Origin: SVEL01 sp964573715
GTDB taxonomy: Bacteria; Bacillota; Clostridia; Lachnospirales; Lachnospiraceae
DNA: 32,364 nucleotides
Direction: 5' to 3'
Assembly: GCA_964573715.1 (NCBI GenBank)
Contig: CAZNKR010000025.1
Location: 1 to 32,364 of the forward strand
Shown here: positions 14,494 through 23,096 of the stretch, in pieces
Numbering within the stretch: position 1 is the first letter of the stretch
Layout of the letters: every line of letters begins with the position of its first letter
Program-made: the position numbers and the translations under genes
The notes under the pieces: generated by a model
Told to the model about the DNA's origin: nothing
Database searches by the model: none
The model's input: the letters and a program-made list of their open reading frames with translations, nothing else

Positions 14494-15900
14494 TTAATTT
14501 TTCTTTTTGGCTTTACGTTCTTCTCTTTCTTTTATTAAAGTTGGTTGAAAACCTTTAATATCCTTTGCCACTTCCTTACTCATAACTATTAAGCAAATAA
14601 GGTTTGGAATTGCCATTAATGCATTGAATATGTCTGACAAATCCCATACAAGAGCAAGTGATTGAGTTGCTCCAAAGAAAACAATTGCTGAAAAGAATAA
14701 TCGATAAATATTATTGTACTTGTGACTTCCAAATATATATTCAAAAGCTTTTTCGCCGTGATATTCCCATCCCAAAATTGTTGAGAATGCAAACAATACA
14801 ATACCAATACCTACTATGTATTCACCAATTGGTCCAATACCAGTTGAGAAGGCAGCCATTGTAAGCTTAACGCCTTCAAGGCCCTCAACTCCAAGCTTTC
14901 CTGATGAAGCAATAACAAGACCTGTAATAGTACATACGACAATAGTATCAAAGAATGTTCCTGTCATATTGATATAGCCCTGTCTTACATGATGATCTGT
15001 CTTTGCAGCAGCTGCTGTAATCGCTGCGGAACCTAAACCAGCTTCATTTGAAAATACACCTCTTGATACACCACTCTTTATTGCATTCATCACGGATACA
15101 GTAATAGTTCCAATAACACCACCGCCTACAGCCTTAGGATTAACACTCATCACAAGAATATGATAAAGTCCATCAGGAATATTTTTAAAGTTGAAGGCAA
15201 TAACGATAAGACCAGCTACTACATAAAAAACAGCCATTCCTGGAACAATAACCGAAGAAATTTTGGATATTCCCTGAATTCCACGAAATACTATAGCAAT
15301 AATTAGAACTGTAATAATAATTCCTGTTACCCATGTTGGTATATTAAACAATGAATTCATTGAGCTGGCAATAGAATTTCCTTGAGCAACGTTTCCAATA
15401 CCAAAAGACGCAAGTACTGTAAATATAGCAAATGCCATACCAAGGATTGCTCCTGCTTTCTTATTCTTAAAGCCTCTCTTCATTGTTACCATTGGACCGC
15501 CAATCATTTCACCATTGGCATTTGTATTACGATACTTAATGGCAAGCATACATTCTGCAAATTTTGAAGTAAGACCAAAGGCCGCAGAAACCCACATCCA
15601 AACTAATGCTCCAGGTCCACCTGCTACCATTGCAGTTGCAACACCAATAATATTACCTGTTCCTATAGTGGCTGCCAAAGCAGTCATAAGTGCAGAAAAC
15701 GGAGAAACATCTCCTTCTTTGTCTGTGTGCCTACGTGATTCTTTGCTAAGAACACTTCTTAATGCGTAACCTAGATTTCTCCAGGTCAAAAATCCTACTC
15801 TAAAGGTAAGAAATACGCCAGTTCCCACTAGTAAAACAACCATTACTGGTCCCCATGCTATAGCATCAATTTCTGATACAATTTTGGAGATTTTTTCCAT
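14494..15900 (-). CDS. Alanine/glycine:cation symporter (AGCS family)
   Basis: Imports alanine and/or glycine with Na+ or H+ across the cytoplasmic membrane. The 468-residue protein shows the family's 10-11 hydrophobic segments and signatures: GPVMVVLLVGTGVFLTFRVG near the start, ATIGTGNIIGVATAMVAGGP and GAL(V)WMWVSAAFG in the sodium/substrate region, and GVFSNEAGLGSA(A) further on. The tail is lysine/arginine-rich, as expected on the inside. It converges on the AlaA-type gene and shares its terminator, which links uptake and synthesis of alanine. Length and ends are complete; start ATG at 15900 is preceded by AAAAGGAAA. Alanine over glycine is suggested only by the neighbour. Confidence 0.93.
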   Translation of the reverse strand: MEKISKIVSEIDAIAWGPVMVVLLVGTGVFLTFRVGFLTWRNLGYALRSVLSKESRRHTDKEGDVSPFSALMTALAATIGTGNIIGVATAMVAGGPGALVWMWVSAAFGLTSKFAECMLAIKYRNTNANGEMIGGPMVTMKRGFKNKKAGAILGMAFAIFTVLASFGIGNVAQGNSIASSMNSLFNIPTWVTGIIITVLIIAIVFRGIQGISKISSVIVPGMAVFYVVAGLIVIAFNFKNIPDGLYHILVMSVNPKAVGGGVIGTITVSVMNAIKSGVSRGVFSNEAGLGSAAITAAAAKTDHHVRQGYINMTGTFFDTIVVCTITGLVIASSGKLGVEGLEGVKLTMAAFSTGIGPIGEYIVGIGIVLFAFSTILGWEYHGEKAFEYIFGSHKYNNIYRLFFSAIVFFGATQSLALVWDLSDIFNALMAIPNLICLIVMSKEVAKDIKGFQPTLIKEREERKAKKKN

Positions 15901-16000
15901 AATTTTTTCCTTTTACCTTAGTTTTAATTAATAACTACTATATTTCCTATATGTAAATTATTATTATATATCTTACTTTCTCAATCTATTACTTTATATC

Positions 16001-17293
16001 TTATTTTGCTTTGATATTGATATATTTTGTCTTTGATTTAGAATAAATAATCTTTTGATCGTGATACAAACTATAATAGCCTGACATCATATAGCTAATT
16101 GCAACTGCAATTAAAAAATATGATTTTACATCATCGCCAAAGAGCTCAAAGCTAATAAGTAATGAGGTTATCGGACAGTTGGTCACTCCGCAGAAAACAG
16201 AAACCATACCAACAGCTGCACATAATGAAGGTGAAATACCGGCAATCTGTCCAAAAACACAGCCCAATGTTGCTCCTATGAAAAAAGATGGCACAATTTC
16301 TCCGCCCTTAAATCCAGCTCCAAGAGTAAGTGCAGTAAAAACTATCTTTAGTAAGAAAGCAAAAGTAGATGCATCCCCTGAAACAGCCCTGTCAATAACA
16401 TTTACTCCAGCACCCAAATAATCTGTTGTCTGTAGCAGGGCTGACAATCCAATAATGAGTAAACTTGCTACTACTACTCTTACATATCCATTTTTAAGAT
16501 ATTTCTTATACCAAATAGATACATATTTCATAGTCAGACAAAAAAGCACACTAACTGCAGCACAGATAATTGCTAGAATAATAGTTTTGCCTGCATTTGG
16601 AATAGAAAAATCTACCTTTTTTACAATTGTAAAATGCTCTGGTCGTATTCCCATATCTGATGCAAACCTTGTGGCCAACAGCGAAGCTACTATACAAGGT
16701 ACAAGTGCCGAATAATACATAACGCCAACGCTTACAACTTCAATAGAAAATATAGCTGCCGCCATAGGTGTTCCAAACAACGCCGAAAATGCAGCGCTCA
16801 TTCCACACATTATAATGACTTTCCTATCATTGTCATCAATTTTAAATATTTTACCTATAAAATTACCAATACTACCACCTAGCTGTAAAGCTGCACCTTC
16901 TCTTCCTGCTGAACCACCACATAGGTGGGTTAAAACAGTAGATACAAAAATAAGTGGAGCCATTTTAAATGGTATATCATCTTGAGATGAAATAGAAGAA
17001 ATAACAAGATTTGTTCCTCTGTCATCTGTGCTATTGGTAAGTCTATAGAGACCAACTATAATTATACCCGCTAATGGTAGTGCAAGTATAATATAGGGAT
17101 TATCAGTTCTGAGTGTAGTTACATAATTCATGCACTTTGCAAATAGGGTTGCAAACCCACCCACTACAATTCCTGTAATAAGTGCCATAACAATCCATCT
17201 GCCTAGCAGGAATATTTTTCTAAATGCTTTGTCTCCCTGCTTCCATAGGAATGTGTCATGAAGATGTATATGCTTTATTGAATCTTTTTCCAT
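16001..17293 (-). CDS. CLC family chloride/fluoride channel or antiporter
   Basis: A 430-residue polytopic membrane protein of the voltage-gated chloride channel family. It has the gating-glutamate motif GREGAALQLGG (130-140, Glu132), FGTPMAAAIFSIEV, GGEIVPSFFIGATLG and the CPITSLLISFELFG helix. The usual N-terminal GSGIP selectivity motif is not evident; the corresponding region reads DDRGTNLVISS. Loss of GSGIP and a non-Pro residue after GREG are traits of the fluoride-exporting CLC-F branch, so fluoride is possible, but no fluoride riboswitch was found upstream. There are no CBS domains. It starts 3 nt after the stop of a small unknown gene, implying translational coupling. The family is certain; the ion is not. 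Confidence 0.9.
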   Translation of the reverse strand: MEKDSIKHIHLHDTFLWKQGDKAFRKIFLLGRWIVMALITGIVVGGFATLFAKCMNYVTTLRTDNPYIILALPLAGIIIVGLYRLTNSTDDRGTNLVISSISSQDDIPFKMAPLIFVSTVLTHLCGGSAGREGAALQLGGSIGNFIGKIFKIDDNDRKVIIMCGMSAAFSALFGTPMAAAIFSIEVVSVGVMYYSALVPCIVASLLATRFASDMGIRPEHFTIVKKVDFSIPNAGKTIILAIICAAVSVLFCLTMKYVSIWYKKYLKNGYVRVVVASLLIIGLSALLQTTDYLGAGVNVIDRAVSGDASTFAFLLKIVFTALTLGAGFKGGEIVPSFFIGATLGCVFGQIAGISPSLCAAVGMVSVFCGVTNCPITSLLISFELFGDDVKSYFLIAVAISYMMSGYYSLYHDQKIIYSKSKTKYINIKAK

Positions 17294-17296
17294 ACA

Positions 17297-17611
17297 CTAC
17301 CCCCATCCATCATCAAAACCGGTAGTATATAGTTCATACATTTGATCATCCAAATCTTCGCTATATGTATCCATTTCTTTTACTACTCGCAAAAGTCTGG
17401 TTATGGATATATCTTCTAAGGATTGATCTCCAATTTTATCTAAAACATATTTTCTTAAGTTTCCTGCACTTTCTATACTGTCTAGCTTAGGTACATTAAA
17501 CACCTTGCTTAAAACACCAAGAGAGTATGATAATTCATAATTGCCTAATAGTATAACATGGTCAAATTCCATTTTTCTTAATACAGCCATTTTTGTCAAT
17601 AAAGGTACCAA
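17297..17611 (-). CDS. Small unknown protein coupled to the CLC gene
   Basis: About 104 residues, soluble, acidic, with alternating strands and helices (FDHVILLGNYELSYSLGVLS, then VFNVPKLDSIESAGNLRKY) and an acidic C-terminus (DTYSEDLDDQMYELY). No family was recognised. TTG at 17611 is preferred as start because GAAAGGA lies 9 nt upstream. A TTG at 17629 would extend it by six codons but lacks a ribosome binding site and would sit only about 10 nt from the predicted transcription start. The stop is 3 nt from the CLC start, so it is likely cotranslated and could be a regulator or accessory of the channel, or the remnant of a larger protein. Confidence 0.6.
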   Translation of the reverse strand: MVPLLTKMAVLRKMEFDHVILLGNYELSYSLGVLSKVFNVPKLDSIESAGNLRKYVLDKIGDQSLEDISITRLLRVVKEMDTYSEDLDDQMYELYTTGFDDGWG

Positions 17612-17645
17612 AATCTCACGTCCTTTCAAGCACCATGCAGCAACA

Positions 17646-17674
17646 AGTATACTTTATTTTATTATATAAATCAA
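17646..17674 (-). promoter_or_regulatory. Promoter of the small gene-CLC operon
   Basis: Minus-strand TTGATT (17669-17674), 17-nt spacer, TATACT (17646-17651). Transcription would start about 17639, leaving a very short leader. Confidence 0.55.
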
Positions 17675-17680
17675 GAAAGA

Positions 17681-17720
17681 AGTCCAATCCACGCTGACAA
17701 ATGTCGCTGTGAACTGGACT
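17681..17720 (-). terminator. Terminator-like hairpin after the foldase lipoprotein gene
   Basis: AGTCCAGTTCAC and its partner GTGGATTGGACT form a 12-bp stem with two G-U pairs, with an inner GACA/TGTC stem in the loop. The following minus-strand sequence is T-rich but interrupted. It sits between the foldase stop and the promoter of the next operon. Confidence 0.6.
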
Positions 17721-17802
17721 CTGGTTTTTCATTTATTTACATATTTCTTCAAACCATAAATTTGTTAATTATATTATTAAATTTCATATAGCTATAAAAA
17801 TA

Positions 17803-19136
17803 TTATTCTGCAGAAGTTGTAGTTTCTGAGTTTGTTGTTGTTTCTGGTGTAGTTGTTGTTTCTGGTGTAGTTGTTGTTTCNNNNNNNNNNNNNNNNNNNN
17901 NNNNNNNNNNNNNNNNNNNNNNNNNNNNNNNNNNNNNNNNNNNNNNNNNNNNNNNNNNNNNNNNNNNNNNNNNNNNNNNNCTGAGTTTGTTGTTGTTTCT
18001 GGTGTAGTTGTTGTTTCTGGTGTAGTTGTTGTTTCTGGTGTAGTTGTTGTTTCAGCATTTGGATCACTGCCTTGTACTACCTTAGCTGACTTAGAAACAA
18101 ATTCTTGAACCTTGTATGCAGTAACACTAAACTTGAAATCTTCTTCATCTATACTGTCATAGGCTTTAATAAATTCCTCTGCTGAGCTATAGCCATAAAG
18201 CTTTGCATATTCAAACATCTTTTTATTATATTCTTCATCAGATACTTCAATATTTTCTTCATTTGCTATCTGATTAATAATCATTTCTTCCTTAAGAGTG
18301 TTTTGTACATACTCAGAAATAGATTTATCCCAATCTGCCTGTGTCTGTCCAACTAAAGATAAATACTCTGTAAGTGTATATCCATATGAATTGTAGATAG
18401 AATTCTCCTGATTTTCAGAAACGGTTGTTAAATATTCTTTGTATTTATCTTCATTGTAGTCAACTACTGTAGCATTTTCAACTACTGTTGACCAAATCTT
18501 AGAATAAATATTATTGATATATAAATCGTTACGTAAATATTCCATAAAATCAGATACTGTCTCTAGTCCTAAAACACCATATCCTTCTTTAACATAAGTA
18601 TCTGTTAAATCTGGAACAATTGTAATAACCAATGACTGTATTGTAACTTCATAATGAACTGCCTTGCCCTTTACTGTAGAGTCTGAAAAATCATCTGGTA
18701 AAGTGAGATCCATAGAAACCACGTCACCTACATTGTGTCCAATAAGAGCATCAGTAAATCCATCAACGCTAAATCCTTTATCAGTAATAGATACAACAGT
18801 ACCTTCTGATGTACCACCTGTAAATTCTTTCCCATCTACAGTACCCTTGTAGGAAACCTTAACCTTGTCATCTGCTTTAATAGTACCCTCTTTTTTATAC
18901 TCAGTTGTTGAATCAAGACTAAGTCTATAATTCAAATATTCTTCTAAGTCATCCTCTGATACATCAATATCATCTGAATAAACGGTAAGTCCCTTGTATT
19001 CTCCAAGTGTTACTGTTCCTTCTCCAAATTTCAAATCAACTGCTGCAGTTGTTTCCTCTGCCTTATCCTTACCACATGCTGATAAAGAAAGAACTGTGCA
19101 AACCGCTAAACCCATTGCTAATAGCTTCTTTTTCAT
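17803..19136 (-). CDS. Trigger-factor-like FKBP peptidyl-prolyl isomerase lipoprotein
   Basis: An extracytoplasmic folding factor anchored by lipid. The signal peptide ends LSAC, giving lipidated Cys21. Residues about 85-175 form an FKBP-type prolyl isomerase domain (DDKVKVSYKGTVDGKEFTGG, GFTDALIGHNVGDVVSMDLT, LPDDF). Helical segments after it resemble the C-terminal chaperone arms of trigger factor. The tail is a low-complexity Thr-Pro-Glu repeat (units TTTTPE), probably a wall-spanning linker. The tail contains a 100-N gap with 55-bp identical flanks. As written, the frame shifts after the gap (155 surplus bases), giving a Lys/Gln/His-rich nonsense end. Collapsing the gap restores the frame to NSETTTSAE and a TAA at 17803-17805, which is the end used here. 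ATG at 19136 follows AGGAAGG. Confidence 0.88.
17826..18035. repeat. 55-bp exact duplication flanking a 100-N gap in the TTTTPE tail
   Basis: Positions 17826-17880 and 17981-18035 are identical over 55 bp and border the N run directly. The underlying DNA is itself an 18-bp tandem repeat coding for TTTTPE, which explains why the assembly broke here. The true number of repeat units may differ from what is shown. Confidence 0.9.
17881..17980. other. Assembly gap (100 N)
   Basis: A placeholder inside the foldase lipoprotein gene. The N run plus one 55-bp flank is 155 bp, not a multiple of three, and this accounts exactly for the apparent frameshift in the gene's end. Confidence 0.9.
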
Positions 19137-19408
19137 AATAAATCCTTCCTATAAATATAATGACGGGGTCTAAATATATTTGCCCCTAATGCAAACCAAA
19201 TATATATCACTAATTAGTAAACTAAATAGAAAAATCAAGTCGTGCTCTTTAGTTATAGCATAGTGTTTAAAAAATATAAATAGCTTTCTTTTACTTTTCA
19301 CTAATTTTTCACTTTTACAAATTAGTATAATTTCATTACCATATTTGTTTTACTTTTTCTCTATTCGGTCATATACCAGTTTTATTATGCTCTGTTTATC
19401 ACCCTTCA

Positions 19409-20806
19409 CTAATCTTCTTTTTTAATTTCAATAGGCAAATCTTCTTTTTCTAACATTGTCAATATTTCATCATCTATCTGGCCTGTCATTGCAACCAATC
19501 GACCTGCTTGATTTGCTAATGCTTTTTCCATAAAATTTCTCACATCTCTTGCATTTGCATATGTATCATCACGATTTTCATAGCTTTCCATAAAGAAAGC
19601 TAATGCAGCTTCCTCTGCTGCCATTGATAGCTTATAGTCCTGACCCTTGCACATACTTTTTAAAATTTGAAGTTGCTCAGTTGGTGTATAGTCCTCGAAA
19701 AAGATAAATTTGTTGAAACGACTTTTAAGACCAGGATTAGAGCCTAAAAATTCATCCATAAGTTTAGGATATCCTGCAACAATAACTATAAGATCATCTC
19801 TATTATCTTCCATTGCCTTTAGGAGTGTATCTACTGCCTCCTGTCCAAAATCGCCCTCGCCCTTTTGTGAAGTAAGGGTATATGCTTCATCAATAAACAA
19901 AATGCCACCGATAGCAGAATCTACAACCTCATGAACCTTTGTTGCAGTTTGTCCAATATAGCCACTTACAAGTCCTGATCTATCCACTTCTACCAGCTGC
20001 CCCTTTGACAAAAATCCAAGTGCATAATATATTTTAGCCAACATCCTGGCAACTGTAGTCTTTCCTGTTCCTGGATTCCCAGAAAAAACCATATGCTTTG
20101 ATACATCTGGCTGCTTCATTCCTCTTTCCTTACGGAGCTTTTGAATTTTAAGAAGATTGATAAGGCTATTAAGGTCCTGCTTTACCTGAGAAAGTCCAGT
20201 TAATCCATTAAGCTGCTCTAATAATTCATCCGCATCTACCTGCTGATTTTCATAGGAAGTTACTTGCTTTGTTTCATATTCGTTACGGCTAAGTCCAAAC
20301 TGGCTAATGTATTTCGTAAGCATATTACAATACTTTGTCATACATTCAACTTCATTTTCTTTAACAATATTATTGCAGGATATAAAGGTACACCCTACTT
20401 CTCTATACAATCTAATAAACTTTTCAGCCATTTTTCCTGAAAATTTACTATTAGGCAGCTTCTTTCCAGCATCCGCTAAAACAAAATACTTAAATACAAA
20501 GGGTATTTCCCTCTCAAAATCGGTGGTATTAAGTTTGTTATCATATTTAAAATGAACAACCGATACCCTAGTCATATTAAAGCCAAGTACTTCCCTAATA
20601 AATTTAAGCTCATCATCCATAAGCAATCCATCTAATGCAGATAAATATACTACAAATTTAAGAATCTGAAATTTTAAATTCTCTCCCAGAGAAGTCTTTA
20701 ACTTTTCTTTAACCAATCCCGCCTTTTCAATTTCTTCGCATATGGTAATGCATTCATTTAAACTATTTATTAGTTCCTCATTTGAAACTACATTTATTTT
20801 CTCCAT
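19409..20806 (-). CDS. CbbX/SpoVK-like AAA+ ATPase with TerB-like N-terminal domain
   Basis: 465 residues counted from the ATG at 20806, chosen because AGGAAGG lies 6 nt upstream; a GTG at 20830 would overlap the pyruvate kinase stop and lacks a site of its own. The C-terminal half is an AAA+ module of the CbbX/SpoVK family: Walker A GNPGTGKT (about 243-250), pore loop SGYIGQT (about 281-287), Walker B ILFIDEAY (about 302-309) and arginine finger NPGLKSRF (about 357-364). These enzymes remodel protein complexes. The N-terminal 180 residues are helical, and FVVYLSALDGLLMDDELKFI resembles the acidic motif of TerB-like domains. It follows pyk with only 23 nt between, so it is cotranscribed with that glycolytic gene. 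The client protein is unknown. Confidence 0.85.
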   Translation of the reverse strand: MEKINVVSNEELINSLNECITICEEIEKAGLVKEKLKTSLGENLKFQILKFVVYLSALDGLLMDDELKFIREVLGFNMTRVSVVHFKYDNKLNTTDFEREIPFVFKYFVLADAGKKLPNSKFSGKMAEKFIRLYREVGCTFISCNNIVKENEVECMTKYCNMLTKYISQFGLSRNEYETKQVTSYENQQVDADELLEQLNGLTGLSQVKQDLNSLINLLKIQKLRKERGMKQPDVSKHMVFSGNPGTGKTTVARMLAKIYYALGFLSKGQLVEVDRSGLVSGYIGQTATKVHEVVDSAIGGILFIDEAYTLTSQKGEGDFGQEAVDTLLKAMEDNRDDLIVIVAGYPKLMDEFLGSNPGLKSRFNKFIFFEDYTPTEQLQILKSMCKGQDYKLSMAAEEAALAFFMESYENRDDTYANARDVRNFMEKALANQAGRLVAMTGQIDDEILTMLEKEDLPIEIKKED

Positions 20807-20829
20807 TGTATACCTTCCTATATTAAACA

Positions 20830-22257
20830 CTAGTACTGAGAGCCAACAACCTGAGCCTTTAACATATTGGTTTTTCCTGAAATGCCCATTGGCACCCCTG
20901 CTGTAATAACTATAAGGTCTTCTTTTTTAAGAAACTCTTTTTTCATACATTCTTCTACAGCATGTTCAAAAAGTGTAAAGGTTTCTTTCATCTCGTTTAC
21001 CATAACTGGAGTAACCCCCCAAGACATATTCATTTGACGACATACACTTTCCTTTGTTGCACATCCTAATACATCACAATCTGGACGATATCTTGAAATC
21101 ATTCTAGCTGTTCTTCCTGACTTTGTAACAGTAACAATAGCCTTAGCATTAAGATCAAGGGCTGTAGTAACTGTTGCGTGAGAAATAGCATCTGCTACAT
21201 CAATATTTGCTTTTCTATCGATTTGGAAAAATCTCTTCTTATAATCAATATCATCTTCTGTACGAACAGCAATCTTTGCCATCATTTTTACTGATTCTAC
21301 CGGATATTTTCCTGCAGCTGTTTCACCTGAAAGCATAATGGCACTAGTTCCGTCATAGATAGCATTGGCAACATCTGCAACCTCTGCTCTAGTTGGTACC
21401 GGATTCTTTACCATAGAATCTAACATCTGAGTAGCGGTAATAACCTGCTTACCTGCATTATATACTTTTTTGATAATCATTTTTTGAATAGATGGAACTT
21501 CTTCCGCTGGAATTTCAACACCCATGTCACCACGAGCCACCATAATGCCGTCTGAAACCTGAATAATTTCATCGATATTATCAACACCAGAGGCATTCTC
21601 TATTTTGGAGATAATATTTATAAAATTACCACCATTTTCATCGAGAATTCTTCTAATTTGAAGAACATCACTTGCACTTCTTACAAAAGAAGCTGCAACA
21701 AAATCAAATCCCTGCTCAATTCCAAATAAAATATCTTGTCTATCTCTCTCACTAATATATGGCATATTTAAATCAACATTAGGAATATTTACTCCTTTAT
21801 TATTAGAAATAATACCACCTGCTATAACCTTACAAATAATATCCTGGTCTTCTATTTGAGTTACTTCAAGTCTGATAAGACCATCATCTATAAGAACAAT
21901 AGTTCCAACAGTTAAATCGTAAGGAAGCTTTTCATATGTTACTGAAACAATGTCTTTTGTACCCTTAACATCTCTTGTTGTAAGAATGAACTTTTGTCCT
22001 TCTATTAATTCCACTTTTCCTTCTTCAAACTGCTTAACTCTTACCTCTGGTCCTTTTGTATCTAACAATGCTGCTACGTGTATCCCTAAATCCTTACGAA
22101 CTTTCTTTATCATATCAAGTCTTGCTGCATGATCCTCATGTGTTGAATGGGAAAAGTTGAATCTAGCCACATCCATACCTTCAATCATTAACTGCCTAAC
22201 TATATCTTCACTATCTGTTGCCGGTCCTAAAGTACATACAATTTTTGTTTTTCTCAT
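20830..22257 (-). CDS. pyk: Pyruvate kinase
   Basis: Converts phosphoenolpyruvate and ADP to pyruvate and ATP, the last step of glycolysis. The 475-residue length fits the plain bacterial form without the extra C-terminal PEP-utiliser domain of Bacillus. Motifs seen: RKTKIVCTLGPATDS at the start, MDVARFNFSHSTHEDH, the metal and substrate region ISKIENASGVDNIDEII, then MVARGDMGVEIP, and ITATQMLDSM followed by PTRAEVADVANAIYDGTSA. ATG at 22257 follows AGGAGG. The next gene downstream encodes a CbbX-like AAA+ protein and is likely cotranscribed. Confidence 0.98.
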   Translation of the reverse strand: MRKTKIVCTLGPATDSEDIVRQLMIEGMDVARFNFSHSTHEDHAARLDMIKKVRKDLGIHVAALLDTKGPEVRVKQFEEGKVELIEGQKFILTTRDVKGTKDIVSVTYEKLPYDLTVGTIVLIDDGLIRLEVTQIEDQDIICKVIAGGIISNNKGVNIPNVDLNMPYISERDRQDILFGIEQGFDFVAASFVRSASDVLQIRRILDENGGNFINIISKIENASGVDNIDEIIQVSDGIMVARGDMGVEIPAEEVPSIQKMIIKKVYNAGKQVITATQMLDSMVKNPVPTRAEVADVANAIYDGTSAIMLSGETAAGKYPVESVKMMAKIAVRTEDDIDYKKRFFQIDRKANIDVADAISHATVTTALDLNAKAIVTVTKSGRTARMISRYRPDCDVLGCATKESVCRQMNMSWGVTPVMVNEMKETFTLFEHAVEECMKKEFLKKEDLIVITAGVPMGISGKTNMLKAQVVGSQY

Positions 22258-22419
22258 GAAAATCCTCCTATTTTAACGATAATGCTATCATTTTACCACA
22301 TAACTTCTCTTTATAAAATAGTTTTACCTATTCTTTACTTTTTTACTAGACATAACCAAAAGTTTATGTTAAATTGAAAATATCTTATTTTTGTGTAAAT
22401 TTAGCCTTGGATTGATATT

Positions 22420-22448
22420 TTTATTAATTATCTTCCTAGGCTTATACT
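22420..22448 (+). promoter_or_regulatory. Possible perR promoter
   Basis: TTTATT (22420-22425), 17-nt spacer and TATACT (22443-22448), about 37 nt before the perR ATG. The -35 box is poor. An imperfect inverted repeat (TTAGCCTTGG about 22401-22410 and CCTAGGCTTA about 22435-22444) spans it. No 7-1-7 PerR box was seen here. Confidence 0.35.
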
Positions 22449-22485
22449 GTGTAGCGCGACGGAAACTTAATGTAAAGGAGAAACC

Positions 22486-22899
22486 ATGGCAACTACAAAA
22501 TATAGCAGACAGCGTCAGGCTATTATTGATTTTTTAAAAACCAGAAAAGATCATCCAACTGCAGAAATTATTTATAATAATATTAGAGAACAATATCCTA
22601 ATATAAGTATGGGTACTGTCTATAGAAACCTTAAACTACTATCTGAAAATGGAACAATTTTAAAGATTAATCTAGAAGGCGATAGTACACATTTTGATGG
22701 TTTCACTCACCCACACTTTCATTTCTTTTGTAAAGAATGTAAAAGCTTATTAGATATTGAAATTGACCCTGACAGCATTTATTCAATCAATAAGATTGCT
22801 CAAGAACATTTTGATGGAATTATAGAATCACAGATTTCTGTATTCTATGGCACATGTAAGAGTTGCCAGATTTCTCATTCAATTGCTAAAGCTCAATAA
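22486..22899 (+). CDS. perR: Peroxide-responsive repressor PerR (Fur family)
   Basis: PerR is a cytoplasmic dimeric repressor that senses hydrogen peroxide by metal-catalysed oxidation of its own histidines. The 137-residue protein has a winged helix (TAEIIYNNI, then SMGTVYRNLKLL) and a metal-binding half. Lining it up with B. subtilis PerR by motif, all five regulatory metal ligands fall in place: His23, Asp71, His77, His79 and Asp90. Asp at the last position, in place of the Glu typical of Fur, favours PerR. The structural zinc site is Cys82/Cys85 with Cys124/Cys127. AAAGGAG lies about 6 nt before the ATG. The next gene, reverse rubrerythrin, carries palindromes suited to this regulator. 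Confidence 0.9.
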   Translation: MATTKYSRQRQAIIDFLKTRKDHPTAEIIYNNIREQYPNISMGTVYRNLKLLSENGTILKINLEGDSTHFDGFTHPHFHFFCKECKSLLDIEIDPDSIYSINKIAQEHFDGIIESQISVFYGTCKSCQISHSIAKAQ

Positions 22900-22904
22900 A
22901 ATTA

Positions 22905-22938
22905 AAACAAGCAAACTATGCTGTTTGCTTGTTTTTTT
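22905..22938 (+). terminator. perR terminator
   Basis: A 12-bp perfect stem AAACAAGCAAAC / GTTTGCTTGTTT with a 6-nt loop (22917-22922) and a T run, starting a few bases after the perR stop. The rubrerythrin gene therefore depends on its own promoter. Confidence 0.88.
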
Positions 22939-22987
22939 AGATTATAATTATTTTTTAATAAGCTTATAATTATTTTTTTAAAAGCTC

Positions 22988-23035
22988 TTGACAATAATAG
23001 TAATGAATGCTATTATAAAACAGTAATCATTACTG
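22988..23035 (+). promoter_or_regulatory. Rubrerythrin promoter with two PerR-like operators
   Basis: TTGACA (22988-22993), 17-nt spacer and TATTAT (23011-23016) form a strong promoter. CAGTAATCATTACTG (23021-23035) is a perfect 7-1-7 palindrome, the architecture of Fur/PerR boxes, lying over the transcription start. A second imperfect 10-1-10 palindrome (22995-23015, outer arms TAATAG/CTATTA) covers the spacer and -10 box. PerR bound at either would block transcription until peroxide inactivates it. The binding protein is inferred from the adjacent perR gene. Confidence 0.7.
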
Positions 23036-23096
23036 ATTTGAATTTACACAAAAAATAAATAAGAAAATATTAATATCAAAAAAGGAGATTAAAAAA

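Noticed and set aside
17300..17720. Fluoride riboswitch ahead of the CLC gene
   Set aside because: The conserved fluoride-riboswitch core (GGNGATGG and the matching pseudoknot) is absent from the leader, and the predicted leader is too short.
17811..18057. CRISPR or non-coding satellite
   Set aside because: The repeat is 18 bp, coding, and translates to TTTTPE units in the frame of a lipoprotein gene.
20807..20830. GTG start for the AAA+ ATPase overlapping the pyk stop
   Set aside because: The AGGAAGG site lies downstream of this GTG and at the right distance from the ATG at 20806.
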